A stretch of DNA of 64,000 nucleotides from Euglena gracilis. Lineage: Eukaryota > Euglenida > Euglenophyceae > Euglenales. Under the pieces are notes generated by a model. It ran no database searches. It was not told the DNA's origin and saw only the letters and a list, made by a program, of their open reading frames with translations. The number at the start of each line of letters is the position of its first letter. The stretch's first letter is position 1. Positions 29,938 through 40,128 of this stretch are shown piece by piece. Location: the NCBI GenBank assembly GCA_039621445.1, contig CP154956.1, positions 35,127,437 through 35,191,436 on the forward strand, in the 5' to 3' direction. Position numbers and translations under genes: made by a program.

Positions 29938-30740
29938 ACTGCAGGAGAATTTCCACCCAATCGGATTTCGATTGTGGATGTTTAGTTCAAAATCCATCAC
30001 TAATCGCAATTCCGAAAACGGAATTGACACCCAGGGATACACTTGGTTGTAGCCCGCAATGCGCGGAGATACACCGAGTACTCCAACAACGCGGATTAGC
30101 CTCGTTGTTTGGAAACGCTAAAAGCGTCATTCCTAATCACCTTCCCAAGTACACTTGGTACTAATTTGATGCGGAATGGGGAAAACCCCAGCCTGTCCAA
30201 ACTCCCTTGGCATTAACCCTTGAGGTAGTGGAAGACAGCCTGCGTGTTTGTGGATCCATTCATTGTGTTTCTTCACTCCAACCCGGAAATCGGGTGCATG
30301 AATACGCGAAACGCGTATGGAATGCTTTCAATTTTGGTCAATATCGCATTTTGGAACGATGGTTTTCCAAAATCGCGACATTGGCTGATTCTTTTGATTT
30401 GGCATTGGAAATCGATGCCTTTTCATCCAATGCACATGCCCATTTGCCACGTCATTGGTCTCAACACTCCAACGCATTTGATAAATTTTGAGGTGATACG
30501 GTGTTATGGATGCACCACCCCACACCTGGTATTGGTCATGTGTCGCATTCGCGATCATACCAACCACCAACGGGTTCTGGAAAACTAGATCACCCATCGG
30601 GTTTTCGGCGGGAATCCCGCGCTACCGGGAGAATTTCACCACATTTTTCGCAATTCCCGCAGGAAAATTCTGCCACGTGGTGCGGGAAATACTGCACGGG
30701 GTACACATGGAGCGGAAAATCCGCGAAACGCGTTCAGTGT
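29938..30740 (+). pseudogene. Dam-like methyltransferase-type domain of a retroelement, decayed
   Basis: Continues the ORF broken by the MITE. It passes TAA (at YTWY, near 30162) and TGA (30489-30491) that sit inside otherwise continuous coding. The core reads ALEIDAFSSNAHAHLPRHWS, then NAFDKF, TGA, GDTVLWMHHPTPG. The order D-x-F-xx-NA-xxx-LPR-x-W ... DAF ... W ... HP resembles the Dam-like domain found after RNase H in DIRS-type and some gypsy elements, with the catalytic PP replaced by HP. From about 30500 to 30740 frames are mixed. The assignment is by pattern only. Confidence 0.4.
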
Positions 30741-31205
30741 TAAGAATTACCCGGACCCAAACCCCTGGAATACCACCGAGGGTCAGCGGGTTACTCAGAG
30801 AGACTTCAAGGGCACCATCGCAATCGCGAACAAGGTGAAACCCCAATGGGACGGGGATCCAACCACATGGAGACAATTTTTTCGGGACTGGGAGTACTAT
30901 TGGGCACTCAAGGGACCCACCCAAGACCCGAATCCCGAGGTAGTCAAGATGGAATTCATCGATTGCCTACCGAGGGAGGAGAGAGAACGCGCACGCAATT
31001 TGGTGAAACGTAATGGCGTATCATTTGATGACCTGGTTGAGCAATACGCTTCAACCAACTCAAGTCTGGTCACCAGGATTACCCCGGAGAAGAAATGGCG
31101 ACAATGCGCGCCGTCGGATCGCAAATGGAAATCCATTGACCTTTGATATGCCAAATGGTTAGCACTTGCTTCCGAAGTTGATGAACTTAGCGAGCTCATC
31201 GGAAA
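30740..31205 (+). pseudogene. Gypsy-type capsid fragment (+ strand)
   Basis: Reads NKVKPQWDGDPTTWRQFFRD and WALKGPTQDPNPEVVKMEF, then CLPREERERARNLV and a TGA at 31144-31146 with WLALASEVDELSELI continuing in frame. The W-x-FxxxWEYYWAL pattern is typical of a gag capsid. It runs toward the oppositely oriented gag of element B, whose C-terminal stop (about 31159) it meets. Confidence 0.6.
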
Positions 31206-33468
31206 TGTCCTGTGAAAAGTGGGTTTGTGGTGTGGGCAAATGCAAAGGTGGTACAATTCGCGTTTTCGCGGGTGGTTGTACCAAATTTGCGGTGGAAGTA
31301 GGGATTCCTACTCCAGAAATGGTAATATGAGAACACGATTCCGGGACATTTGGAATAGACATTTTATCCAAACTCGCGGACAAGTCATGCACCGTTTCTT
31401 CCAAATGTTCCACCAACTGGAGTTGGCCGCAAATACGGTCAACCTCAGTCTCCAAATGCCTAATGTGTTTGCGGTAACGGGAAAAATCTTCCAAGTGTGG
31501 CAACTTTTCAGAAACCGAGTGTAAGTCTTGGACAGGTTGTCCTTGGGACTCCTCCACATTCCGGAGTTGACCCGCAAGCGCTTTTACTGCCTTTGAGACA
31601 ATTTGCAATTGGTGGGGTGACTTGGTGGGGGTTTCCGCGGTGGTGCGCGAATTTTCCGCGGTTGGCTTTTCCAACAACGCCGAAATTCGTCCATCCAACC
31701 GTGAAACCTCATCTTGCATGGATCGGGCATTCCGATTCACAGATTCCTCAAGTTGAATCAAACTCGTGCAAAATGCTTGCAAGGTTTCCTTGTTGTCACC
31801 AAGCATTTTGTTGTAAAATGAGCGAAATTGCAGTGACTCGGATATCCGAGCGCGCGAAACATTGGGAAGTGAGCGAATTTCTGCTACTGTGGTGGACAAC
31901 AAGGTGCAACGGGTTTATAATTCCCCAATAGCGGCTTGAATACAACTAATGTCGGGAATTCGCTTGGAAAGTGCGGAACTGCAAACCGACAACGGTGGCA
32001 TTAATACCGCCAATGTCCGCTTGCGTTTGTTGTTGCGTGAAATCCAACCGTTGTGCGCAATCCGCGATTTTCGCGTTCAAGGAGGTTAATCCATCCTGAT
32101 TTGCGACACAATGGCAGGATTTCTGTTCCAAGTGTAAAAGACGTTCCTCCAAAAGCTGGATTTGCGTACGGGGAACAAAATTTTCTTGCACTTTCGCCTG
32201 AAATTGCTTCAAATGCTCGATTTCCGAGCAAAGATGCAAAATCCGTTGGTGGGCTTCTTGGAAAGAAGTGGTGAGTGCGGCAAAATGCTCAACCGCAACA
32301 AAGTTACCGATTTTCGGCATTTTGGGGGTGTCATTTTGCGCTTGTAACTGGTGCTGCAATTGCAGTAGCATTGTTGAACAAGATTCCACTTTGGCAAAAA
32401 GATGGCTCATACCATCTTGCACATGCAGAAACTTGGAATCATTCCGCGTTTCCGCTTCATGCAGTGTTTCACTGATTTATTGGAAATTTTGTTGAAGTTG
32501 GATGCGCAAAATACTGTCAACACTTTCCCGAAAATGCTGAAGGTCTTTCCCCGCATTTTCAAAATTGTGTTGGCAATATTTGCCGACTTCCTGCAAATAA
32601 TTCCAGCAATATTCCAGTTTGGTGTTGACAACCCTTTGATTGTCCTCATCAAACTGCAAAACCTTGTTAAGCATGGTTGCGCATTCCGCAACGCATTGAT
32701 GGACATGCAAAATTTGCTTGCTCAGCGGGTGATCCGCTGGGAGTTGACCGAGAATTCGGTAAACATCACCGGGGGTGAGGTTATCCCTCAAATCATCCTC
32801 ATAGTCCTCCACAATGGAAACGGTACCAGAGATTTCCGGTACCACCAGACGCATATCTGGGTTCCATAGCAAAGCAGGAAAAACCACAGTTTCCGCGGGT
32901 AATCCCGGCAATGCGCGAAATGGTGTGGGGGGTGGTAATTGAGGGGGGGGGGGTTGAAAAAAACACGGTGTTTCCACAGAGTTACACTCCAAAAGGCCCA
33001 CTGGTGCTTCCACCGGGGATCTTTTGGGTGTGAACAGAGCAAAGTGCAAATACCCTCACTTTGTTCATGGGTAACCAAGTGTAAAGGTAAACGGGGTTCA
33101 TCCCCATTATCCTTGTGATCCAAATGGGCTTGCGCAAGGGGCTCATCCCCTCGCCGCATCAATGATGGGTGAACCGGGATGGAAGTAGGCATTTTGCCAC
33201 CTACATCCCGCACAATCAATGACAATGATGATGAAGAGGGTTCATTACCCCCTTGCAACAATGAAGGCGTTTCACCTTGTGACAATGACAATTGAAGCAA
33301 TGTGTCTTCTTGTTGCTTGGGGAGTCGGGAATTGGAACTTGTTTCCATCGAACCGAGCCAATCCCCGCAATCTTCATCAAGATTGGTCAATGAACTCATC
33401 AACAAGTCATAATCAAATTTGTGGTTGGGGGTTGTGCTCTGCATCTTTTGAGATGGGTAAAAAGGCAA
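31159..33468 (-). pseudogene. Element B gag: long coiled-coil region, several frame breaks
   Basis: Four minus-strand frames in order (33468-32788, 33049-32477, 32422-31946, 31902-31159). The first is acidic and Ser/Gln-rich. The rest are rich in Leu, Gln and Glu with heptads, e.g. LLQLQHQLQAQ and QLLEERLLHLEQ. The second and third frames are the same and separated only by TAA at 32477. The others differ by frameshifts. It corresponds in place and style to the coiled-coil gag of element A but shows no obvious sequence match. Confidence 0.7.
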
Positions 33469-33743
33469 AAACGCAAAAATTCACACAAATAAGCAGAGAA
33501 ACAGGGACCAGAAAGGTTGTATCGGCGATTACCGAACAAACCTCCTGAGACCTATATCAGTGCTTAAAGGTTGGCTAGGGGTTAGGAACAGTACTTTCAC
33601 CGTGTTTCACGGCTCAGTACGATCCTCACCACCAGTCAACCACAGAGTTTCTCTGTGTACAACGTCTGTGTGGGATCGTTGCCTAAATCTGCTACCAAGT
33701 GTATTACCTGGTAGCCTTTCTTTCTGTAGGATCCTTGACCTAT

Positions 33744-33753
33744 TCTGCTACCA
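33744..33753 (-). promoter_or_regulatory. Primer-binding site of element B
   Basis: On the minus strand TGGTAGCAGA follows the 5' LTR with no gap and matches ten bases of the initiator tRNA-Met 3' end, the same primer as element A. Confidence 0.8.
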
Positions 33754-34180
33754 AGTGTACGTCCAAAGCTTTCCCTTTTTCCCTTTTTGGGACTTTCTCA
33801 AAAAGCCTTTCGCTTTCACCTTGGTGCGCAGCTTGCTTATGGTAGGGAAAAGTCTTTGGAGTAACAAAAAGTGGTTTCCCCTTTTGTTCCCAATTCCCCA
33901 AGAGGCAAAGCACAAGACAAAGACTTCAGAAGTTTCTTCTGGAGTCAAGTTCGATTGTTCCGAGGGTTTTTCCCTCTGACAAAACCAATGGTCAAACTTG
34001 GAATTGACGACAGTGAAGAATACCACCTGTGGGGGAAGGAGAGAAAAGTGCTGACGTGTCCAGGGGTAGATCCCAGAAGGGTCTGCCACGATCTTACGAA
34101 CTGTGGTTTCCACAGTGGTGCGACCGTCACAGAACCCACTCTGTAGATATCCTACAGAGCTGGGACGTGCCTGGTACACA
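33754..34180 (-). repeat. 5' LTR of element B
   Basis: 427 bp, near-identical to 17244-17671, so the insertion is fairly recent. GGAAG follows at 34181. Confidence 0.88.
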
Positions 34181-34185
34181 GGAAG

Positions 34186-34700
34186 ACCCCCCAAAGGGAC
34201 CCACACAGGCCCTTTACTTGGACTGCAGGACAAGGTACCCAACCCACCCAGCAACCTGCCATAGCATATGCGCCAGCACTTGAGGAGGATCAACCTCATG
34301 GACCAGATGTCGAGATTGAAGTGGAGGAAATACCCCCACGACCACCGACACCACGCAGGATCCCTGGAGTACCGAGGACAATGGCTGAGATTATGGGAGT
34401 GCCAAAAACTACGGAAGCACCGATTCGGTGACGACCGCAGCGCCACAGCCCGTCGGGCAGGATGGACCTTTACGGCGACGGCCGGCAGAGCAGCCCCAAG
34501 AACGCGTGCCGACTCCTCGGAGTGCCATGCGTGACCCAGCAGTCATTAAGCCCGAGGTGAAGAAGTAGGCGCACGAAGACATGAAGAACACCGAGTGGGA
34601 GGATCACATGAGGATTGGATTTGGCCAGATGAGAATGCCAATGCCGGGGATGGGAGGGTAGGAAAGAAGGGTGAGCTTGGAGACGGAAGGTTTGCCAGGT
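34186..34700 (+). pseudogene. Remnant of an older chromodomain retroelement, target of element B
   Basis: Broken + strand frames read VEIEVEEIPPRPPTPRRIPG, VPTPRSAMRDPAVIKPEVKK and NTEWED, then in another frame HEDWIWPDENANAGD. The last two match the NNTEWEDPPEEWVWPDED segment after the chromodomain of element A. So the right flank of element B is the tail of a relative of element A. Several stops show it is old. Confidence 0.55.
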
Positions 34701-36057
34701 AGTTTGTTCTGCCGCATTCTTCATTGGTCGTCGTGCACCAGCTTTCTCATTTCGCTTTTTCAGTGCGCAACGTGCAAGGCGTATCTCCACGTTGAGCAGG
34801 TATACACCCATTCTTCCATAGAAGTCCAGCACAAATGTAATGAAAGTCCAGGCCATTCTATTCCACGGTCATCCAATTTTCTTCACTTTGTCCTCTGCCT
34901 GGGATTCACGTTCCACCGTGGTAAACTTCAGGGCGGGTAGCACAGCTTCACCCAGACCGTGCCCCGGGCCCAGGGTGTCGTCTCTTTTGGCCCTCGCCAC
35001 AAGAGGAACCCCCTTGTGACTTCCTGTGCCGCCACAAGTTTTAATGCCGATAGTGTACACTGCGTGGTACGGCACTTGTTGGTGGCAAGTGGTTAGTTGA
35101 AAATGGGCAAAACCCACTTTGTATACATAACGCGGCGGGGTGTGTGAGTTGGGCGTTTGCCTGGCGAGGCGTGTTTGTGTCGTGTTGCCTTCTTTGTTTG
35201 TGTCGTTGCTGTCTGCCTTTATGACGGTGTCTCTCCAAAGCGTGATCCTTGTTTGTCACCTTGTATGCAGGAGGAGCACCATTTTGGTTATATGTGATTT
35301 GTGTTTGGTGTTTGGGTGCTTGGGTTTTACTGGGTGTTCCTGGTTGGTGGGGAATTTTGGAGGCTTGTGGGGTCACCGTTTAACGGACGCTTGCTTTACG
35401 CCTGGGATTCATGCCACCCAAATTCATGTATGTTTGGGCGAGTGCGAGAGGGTTCTATCGGGATATCCCAGCGCCCAGAGAAATGTCTATTTTTCTTCCA
35501 CCGAGCACGTTGTGGAGGTGAGAGTAATTTACAATACACAACTTGATATCTGTCACAGGGTAAGTGGGCCGTTGTCGACCTTTTTTGTGTCTCATGTGTC
35601 TTTTTCCGATCTTTGTCGGTCATAACCCACTCGAGTGGTTGGCGGTGCCTTAAATTACATGGTCCCTGAATGGGCCAGCTTGGTGGGCCAAATCCTGTTT
35701 TGTCTTCTTGCGTGAAGATGAAGTGTTTTCAGACCAGGCTTGTGTGACTCATCGTTTCTGGGTCGGATACAATGAGAATCGTGTGCAATGCAAATGCAAG
35801 CTGTTTTTTATAGAGCAAGGGTGATGGGCCGGTGATGGGGGGACCGGAGGAGCTGATGAAGTATTCTCAGACCGGTTTTTTGTGTGTCATATGCTGGATT
35901 TCCGATCTTTGTCGGTTCTCTCTGCTGTCCCAAATTGTGGTATGTTGCTTACATACTATACTGCTGTTCATCATCGTTGTGGGACGGTCTCAGCAGGAGC
36001 CTTTGATTTTCAGCAGTCTGCGGGAAACATTCTTTGTGTCCTCCTGCAAGTTGTGCT
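34701..36057 (-). other. Probable 3' UTR and downstream of the LINE
   Basis: No convincing gene. It contains two copies, about 300 bp apart (near 35601-35620 and 35898-35917), of a block around TTTCCGATCTTTGTCGGT, which can form a short hairpin. The 3' limit and target duplication of the LINE were not found. Confidence 0.45.
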
Positions 36058-39000
36058 TTAATCCAGATTATAAGGTTGATGCGCCAGAACAGGACTTTGC
36101 ATATCTTCAGATCCCAGGCATTGAGCCCACGACAGTTGTCGACCCACTTCTCGGGCCAACACAATGCTTAGTCCTTGCCACCACTCCGCTTCGCAGGATC
36201 TTCTTTCCCAGGGCTCCTTCTGCCCCAGGATGGCTCTGATGCAGGTCCCCAAAAAGATTCTGCCCTCATCTCCAATGCCACCAAAACAATCCAAAATCAG
36301 GGGCACAAATGACCATCCCAGCCTGCTGCAAACATCTTTGTACTTTGTCACTTTTTCTTTCTCCTGTCTTTCATGCCACCGTTCCCAGCTTTGATCAGTC
36401 ACTGGATGGGACGGCGCCAGTGGATGCCGCACTGAGACATCTATTGCAGCTGGGCCGTTTGCATCGAACCTAGTGATGAAAACATCCCCAGGTCGTCTTC
36501 CATCTCCAGTGCCCTCTTCACGCCGAGCAGTATAGCCTGCCGCCTGTGCCAGCTGTAGGATGAAGTTTTGAATTCCTGCATGTCGCCGTGCCAAATTGTT
36601 TTTTGCGCAACAAACCAGGTGATTCCCTTGATCATCCATCACTGTCTCACATCGCGGACACTTTGCCTCCAAACCTTCGTGTGGAGCTACAACAGTCATC
36701 CCCAGAGTCCATTGTAGAACTGCTCGTAATTCACCTGGGGGCATCAATGTCTTTTTTGCTGCACAAGGGTTTGCTGCCACCCACGCCAATGCATGAGGTT
36801 TCTGTTGGCTCAAAATGCGCACCTTGTCAGCCCCGGTGGAATGCGTTACCAGGTCAGCTCCTCGTTTCTCAGAGAGCTTGTCATTCCAGAATTTCTGGGA
36901 ACTTTCCACTTTCCCCAGGTGAGGAATCCGATTGGAGTCCTGTAGTATCAAAGTTGTCAAATGACTCTCCCCCGTGATTTGTTCAACTGTGCGACCTGTC
37001 AGAACGAAGTCTGATGGTAACAGCTCAAATTCTTTCGGGAACGAGACACTGTGTTCTGCTCTTTTGCAAAAATCCAAAATTGCAGCCCATCTGGCCACTG
37101 GCCTGGTCTTTGTTGCATCTTGCAGGCCCAGGCCTCCCAGTCGAATGGGGATGGTGGATTGCTCCCATTGAGCTTCAGTGAGCTGTCTCCCTGCAATGTT
37201 GCTCAAACTGTTACGGACCAGGGCAGAGAAGAGCCGTACCATATCTTCAGAAGAGCTCAGCGGTGTTCCTCGCAGAAGATCATTTACTTTGCTGCTGGCA
37301 ATGCACTGGCGCAACAGCTGGAAACGAATGTGGCCAGAAGGAATGAACTGCAGCAGGTAGCACAATTTTTCACAAGCTTTCAATCTGTCCTGCCAAATGG
37401 ATCGCGCAAACGTGTCATCTCCCGGGTACGTCACAGGTATCCCCAGGGCTTTGATTCCAGCTCCCTCCACAAAGGATGTTGCCGGTATTCGTTGCAACAC
37501 AGTGCTTCCCTGTGGCAGTCTGCGAAAGGCATCATTGACGGCTGGGCCCCACAGCCGACATTTGTCCATGTTGAGACTGACCCCAATTGCAGGACCGTCT
37601 GCCAAGAGCATGCGCACCACACGATCCAGCTGTTCCATGGATCCAATTAGATGGCAGTCGTCCAGGTACCAGCACTGCCATGGCACCATTTCTGCAATTT
37701 TGTTGACCAAAGGTTGCACCGCAATGCAGAAAAGAGCCGGGCCACAAGGGTCCCCTTGTTGAACTCCCGTTTTGGACCTCAGGCTTGTGTTTCCACAGTA
37801 CAAAGGGGAATGTGAACCATAGCATGATTCAATCCAAGCTGTCATGTGTGGTACCTGCTGTCGCACTTGATGTAACATGGGTTCCCGTTTCAATTGATTG
37901 AAGGCGTTTGCAAAATCCAACTGCAGAACAGCCCATTCTGTTTTCCCTGCCTTTTGCAGTCCTTGAATAATTTGTTGCAATGCAATACTGGTGAGAGCAC
38001 AAGCGTCAGAATGGCCTACACCGACTTGCCCAGGCAGCCCGTCAATCAGCGTGTTTCGTACAGTGGCTTCTTTTAACAGAACTTTTGCAATCAATCGTCT
38101 TAAAACTTCTCCTGCCGCAATTGGCCTGGTTCCTTCGTGTTGCAAATCGTTGCCTGTATGTAGCATCACATTACCGGCAGCATCTGTTTGTGGTTTCTTC
38201 TTTCTCAAAGGCGTCAGTCGTGCTCCTGCCAAGATGGACCCCATTTCCAAAGGTAGACCTTGTTGGATTGCCGAGAAGACAAAGACAGAGATTTCTTCCA
38301 GTAAATCATCACCACAGCCTGCAGCCTGTGCGGAGATCAATGTTTTGAGATGGTCAGCACGTAGCCCGCTCGGTCCTCCTGCTGTTTCGTTTTTGAAGGA
38401 CAGAATGGCCCGTCTCACGGCCTTTTTCATGTGGGCGTCTCCTTCTTGTCCCTTAGGGACTGGCAGGCGCACTCTTCCATCGGGGGGCCCTTTCCCGGGC
38501 GGATCTTCTGATGGGTGAAGCAGACGTAAACGCTCACGAATTTTTGCATCATTTGCATCTTGGACTCCGTCTGACAACATTGCCTGACACGCCTTTGCCG
38601 TTGCCCCTCTTTCCACCAGTTTCTGCATTCTGTTGAGAAAGGCTTCTTGTTGGATTTCCTCCTCTTTACTTTTTGCTGATCGGGTTTTGACGCTGGATCC
38701 GAAATTTGCTTCCGACGGCCTGGACGACTCCCAGCATTCATGTACGTCTTTTTCCAGGTACGCCTTGGCTCTGGTACACAGCAACCGCCCAATTCTGGCC
38801 CAGTGGGATCGTCCACCTTGACCAGTGCTTGCCAGGACTGCCTTTGGAAAACACCACAAAGAGTGAAAGGCCTCCCAAGAGCCTTCTTGCCGTAATCGTC
38901 TGAACAAGAGGGTCAGGGTTCGTGCCACTTCCCCCAGCGCTCCTCTGGGGATCACTGTCAACGTAGTCGTTCGGTCATGTGCAAGTTCATCCCATGAAGG

Positions 39001-40128
39001 GCGCAAACCTCTGGGACACGGTCCTTGTAAGGAGTGACACCCCCCCAAGTCCACTTCCATACTGCCTTCCACAGGCCCTGGATTCTGCTCCACATCACCA
39101 TGGGTCAGAACAGCTTCCCCCCGCCCAGTTTTCCCATGGCCACGTGCTTTTCTTTTGTGAGCTTCAGATTCCTTCCTGGGGCCCGGGTTCAAGGGAACAT
39201 CACCGCTGAAAGCCACACCTTCCCTGCCTGTGGCTAGGTGTTCTTCTGGCACCTGCAGCAATGTGTTCCCTGAGCCGCAAAGAATGTCTTGTAATTCTGT
39301 ACAATGCTGTACGTGGGACAAGCACCACCCAGAATTTATTGTTTGCCTTGACCAGCCACACAGGGTGCACTGTACCCAGAAAGCTTCTCTTTCCTTAAAG
39401 GGAGCTGACGTCCCGTCTGGTCCTTTTGCAGGCTCCTCATCCGCCCGTATTTTGAACATATCTTGCACTTGTTGTTCCACCAGGACATGCAGGAGATCAT
39501 ATTCCCCACACGGGCCCGCCGTTGGTCCAGGCAGGGGGTTGATGTCACCAGAAAAAAGCAGCCCCCAACGGCCCTTGGCCGGGATGTCACGATTTCGTCC
39601 CATCTGTTGCCAGTGGTCCAAGACGTTGGTCAGTTTACGTGCCGCCCGCTCGTGGACCAGCGTACCCCCCTGCTGCCGTCGCTCCTGCCGCTGATGCAGG
39701 AATTTTTCCTTCCAGCTGCTGAAAGAGGTTTCCTGCAGTGGAGCATTTTCCGGGGAATTGGGCGGACCAGACCTCGGCTCCCGGCATTTTTCGTCAAACA
39801 TGACGCCTGTTGGGTTTAACCACCGGCCTTCCACTTTCCAAATCTCTGTGTCAAAGACAGAGAAAATTTTGTATGGGCCTCCTGGTGCTGGCCGTCTTTT
39901 TTCTTGCAACGCCGGTTTTTTCTCCCTTCTGGGGGTACCTTTTTCCATCACTGGGGTTTGGGATTCCCTTTGTCCTTGATCAGGCCCGAATTCCAGGGCA
40001 AGGGGGGTAATCAACTCATGGCCGAGTTTTGCTCCAACTGCAGTTGGGGGGGGTGTGTCTTCCCCTCTCCTGGACTTTTGCTGCAGAAAATCTCGGGGGG
40101 GGTCTTCAGCACGCACTGAGCCACACAA
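36058..40128 (-). CDS. LINE ORF2: 2A-like motifs, zinc finger, reverse transcriptase, CCHC, restriction-like endonuclease
   Basis: 1356 residues, intact. Three 2A-like motifs: GDINPLPGP (about 194-202), GDVPLNPGP (309-317) and GDVEQNPGP (344-352); the last matches the DxExNPGP skipping consensus fully. A C2H2/CCHC-type finger (CTLCGWS...HVQHC, 254-276) lies between the first two. RT: RPIAAGEVLRRLIAKVL (668-684), VLQLDFANAFN (734-744), GVQQGDPCGPALF (788-800) and CWYLDDCHLIG (819-829) with the catalytic Asp pair. Then CPRC...HLVCC (1157-1174) and an R2-like endonuclease core RPGDVFI...AAIDVSV (1212-1233). 2A would release the N-terminal parts from the RT during translation. Confidence 0.88.
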   Translation of the reverse strand: MCGSVRAEDPPRDFLQQKSRRGEDTPPPTAVGAKLGHELITPLALEFGPDQGQRESQTPVMEKGTPRREKKPALQEKRRPAPGGPYKIFSVFDTEIWKVEGRWLNPTGVMFDEKCREPRSGPPNSPENAPLQETSFSSWKEKFLHQRQERRQQGGTLVHERAARKLTNVLDHWQQMGRNRDIPAKGRWGLLFSGDINPLPGPTAGPCGEYDLLHVLVEQQVQDMFKIRADEEPAKGPDGTSAPFKEREAFWVQCTLCGWSRQTINSGWCLSHVQHCTELQDILCGSGNTLLQVPEEHLATGREGVAFSGDVPLNPGPRKESEAHKRKARGHGKTGRGEAVLTHGDVEQNPGPVEGSMEVDLGGCHSLQGPCPRGLRPSWDELAHDRTTTLTVIPRGALGEVARTLTLLFRRLRQEGSWEAFHSLWCFPKAVLASTGQGGRSHWARIGRLLCTRAKAYLEKDVHECWESSRPSEANFGSSVKTRSAKSKEEEIQQEAFLNRMQKLVERGATAKACQAMLSDGVQDANDAKIRERLRLLHPSEDPPGKGPPDGRVRLPVPKGQEGDAHMKKAVRRAILSFKNETAGGPSGLRADHLKTLISAQAAGCGDDLLEEISVFVFSAIQQGLPLEMGSILAGARLTPLRKKKPQTDAAGNVMLHTGNDLQHEGTRPIAAGEVLRRLIAKVLLKEATVRNTLIDGLPGQVGVGHSDACALTSIALQQIIQGLQKAGKTEWAVLQLDFANAFNQLKREPMLHQVRQQVPHMTAWIESCYGSHSPLYCGNTSLRSKTGVQQGDPCGPALFCIAVQPLVNKIAEMVPWQCWYLDDCHLIGSMEQLDRVVRMLLADGPAIGVSLNMDKCRLWGPAVNDAFRRLPQGSTVLQRIPATSFVEGAGIKALGIPVTYPGDDTFARSIWQDRLKACEKLCYLLQFIPSGHIRFQLLRQCIASSKVNDLLRGTPLSSSEDMVRLFSALVRNSLSNIAGRQLTEAQWEQSTIPIRLGGLGLQDATKTRPVARWAAILDFCKRAEHSVSFPKEFELLPSDFVLTGRTVEQITGESHLTTLILQDSNRIPHLGKVESSQKFWNDKLSEKRGADLVTHSTGADKVRILSQQKPHALAWVAANPCAAKKTLMPPGELRAVLQWTLGMTVVAPHEGLEAKCPRCETVMDDQGNHLVCCAKNNLARRHAGIQNFILQLAQAAGYTARREEGTGDGRRPGDVFITRFDANGPAAIDVSVRHPLAPSHPVTDQSWERWHERQEKEKVTKYKDVCSRLGWSFVPLILDCFGGIGDEGRIFLGTCIRAILGQKEPWERRSCEAEWWQGLSIVLAREVGRQLSWAQCLGSEDMQSPVLAHQPYNLD

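Larger units (their letters stand above)
27530..31205 (+). mobile_element. Opposite-sense gag/protease/methyltransferase segment inside element B
   Basis: Between two minus-strand parts of element B all recognisable coding is on the + strand: zinc knuckle (27.73 kb), protease (28.3-28.6 kb), Dam-like domain (30.0-30.6 kb) and a capsid-like part (30.75-31.2 kb). I see no LTRs around it. It is either an inversion within element B, which otherwise lacks protease and capsid, or a fragment of another gypsy element that jumped in. The order, with capsid last, does not fit a simple single inversion. Confidence 0.55.
17244..34180 (-). mobile_element. Element B: chromodomain LTR retrotransposon with a large ORF3 and nested insertions
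   Basis: Direct repeats 17244-17671 and 33754-34180 are its LTRs, read TGTGTACC...GTACACT on the minus strand. GGAAG occurs on both outer sides (17239-17243 and 34181-34185) as a perfect 5-bp target duplication. A primer site abuts the 5' LTR (33744-33753) and a polypurine tract abuts the 3' LTR (17672-17681). Reading leftward: coiled-coil gag (33.5-31.2 kb), an opposite-sense segment (31.2-27.5 kb), zinc knuckle and RT, RNase H, integrase with chromodomain (to 23.5 kb), then an unrecognised ORF3 (to 18.6 kb). Many frameshifts show decay. A relative of its ORF3 lies at 1-544. Confidence 0.88.
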
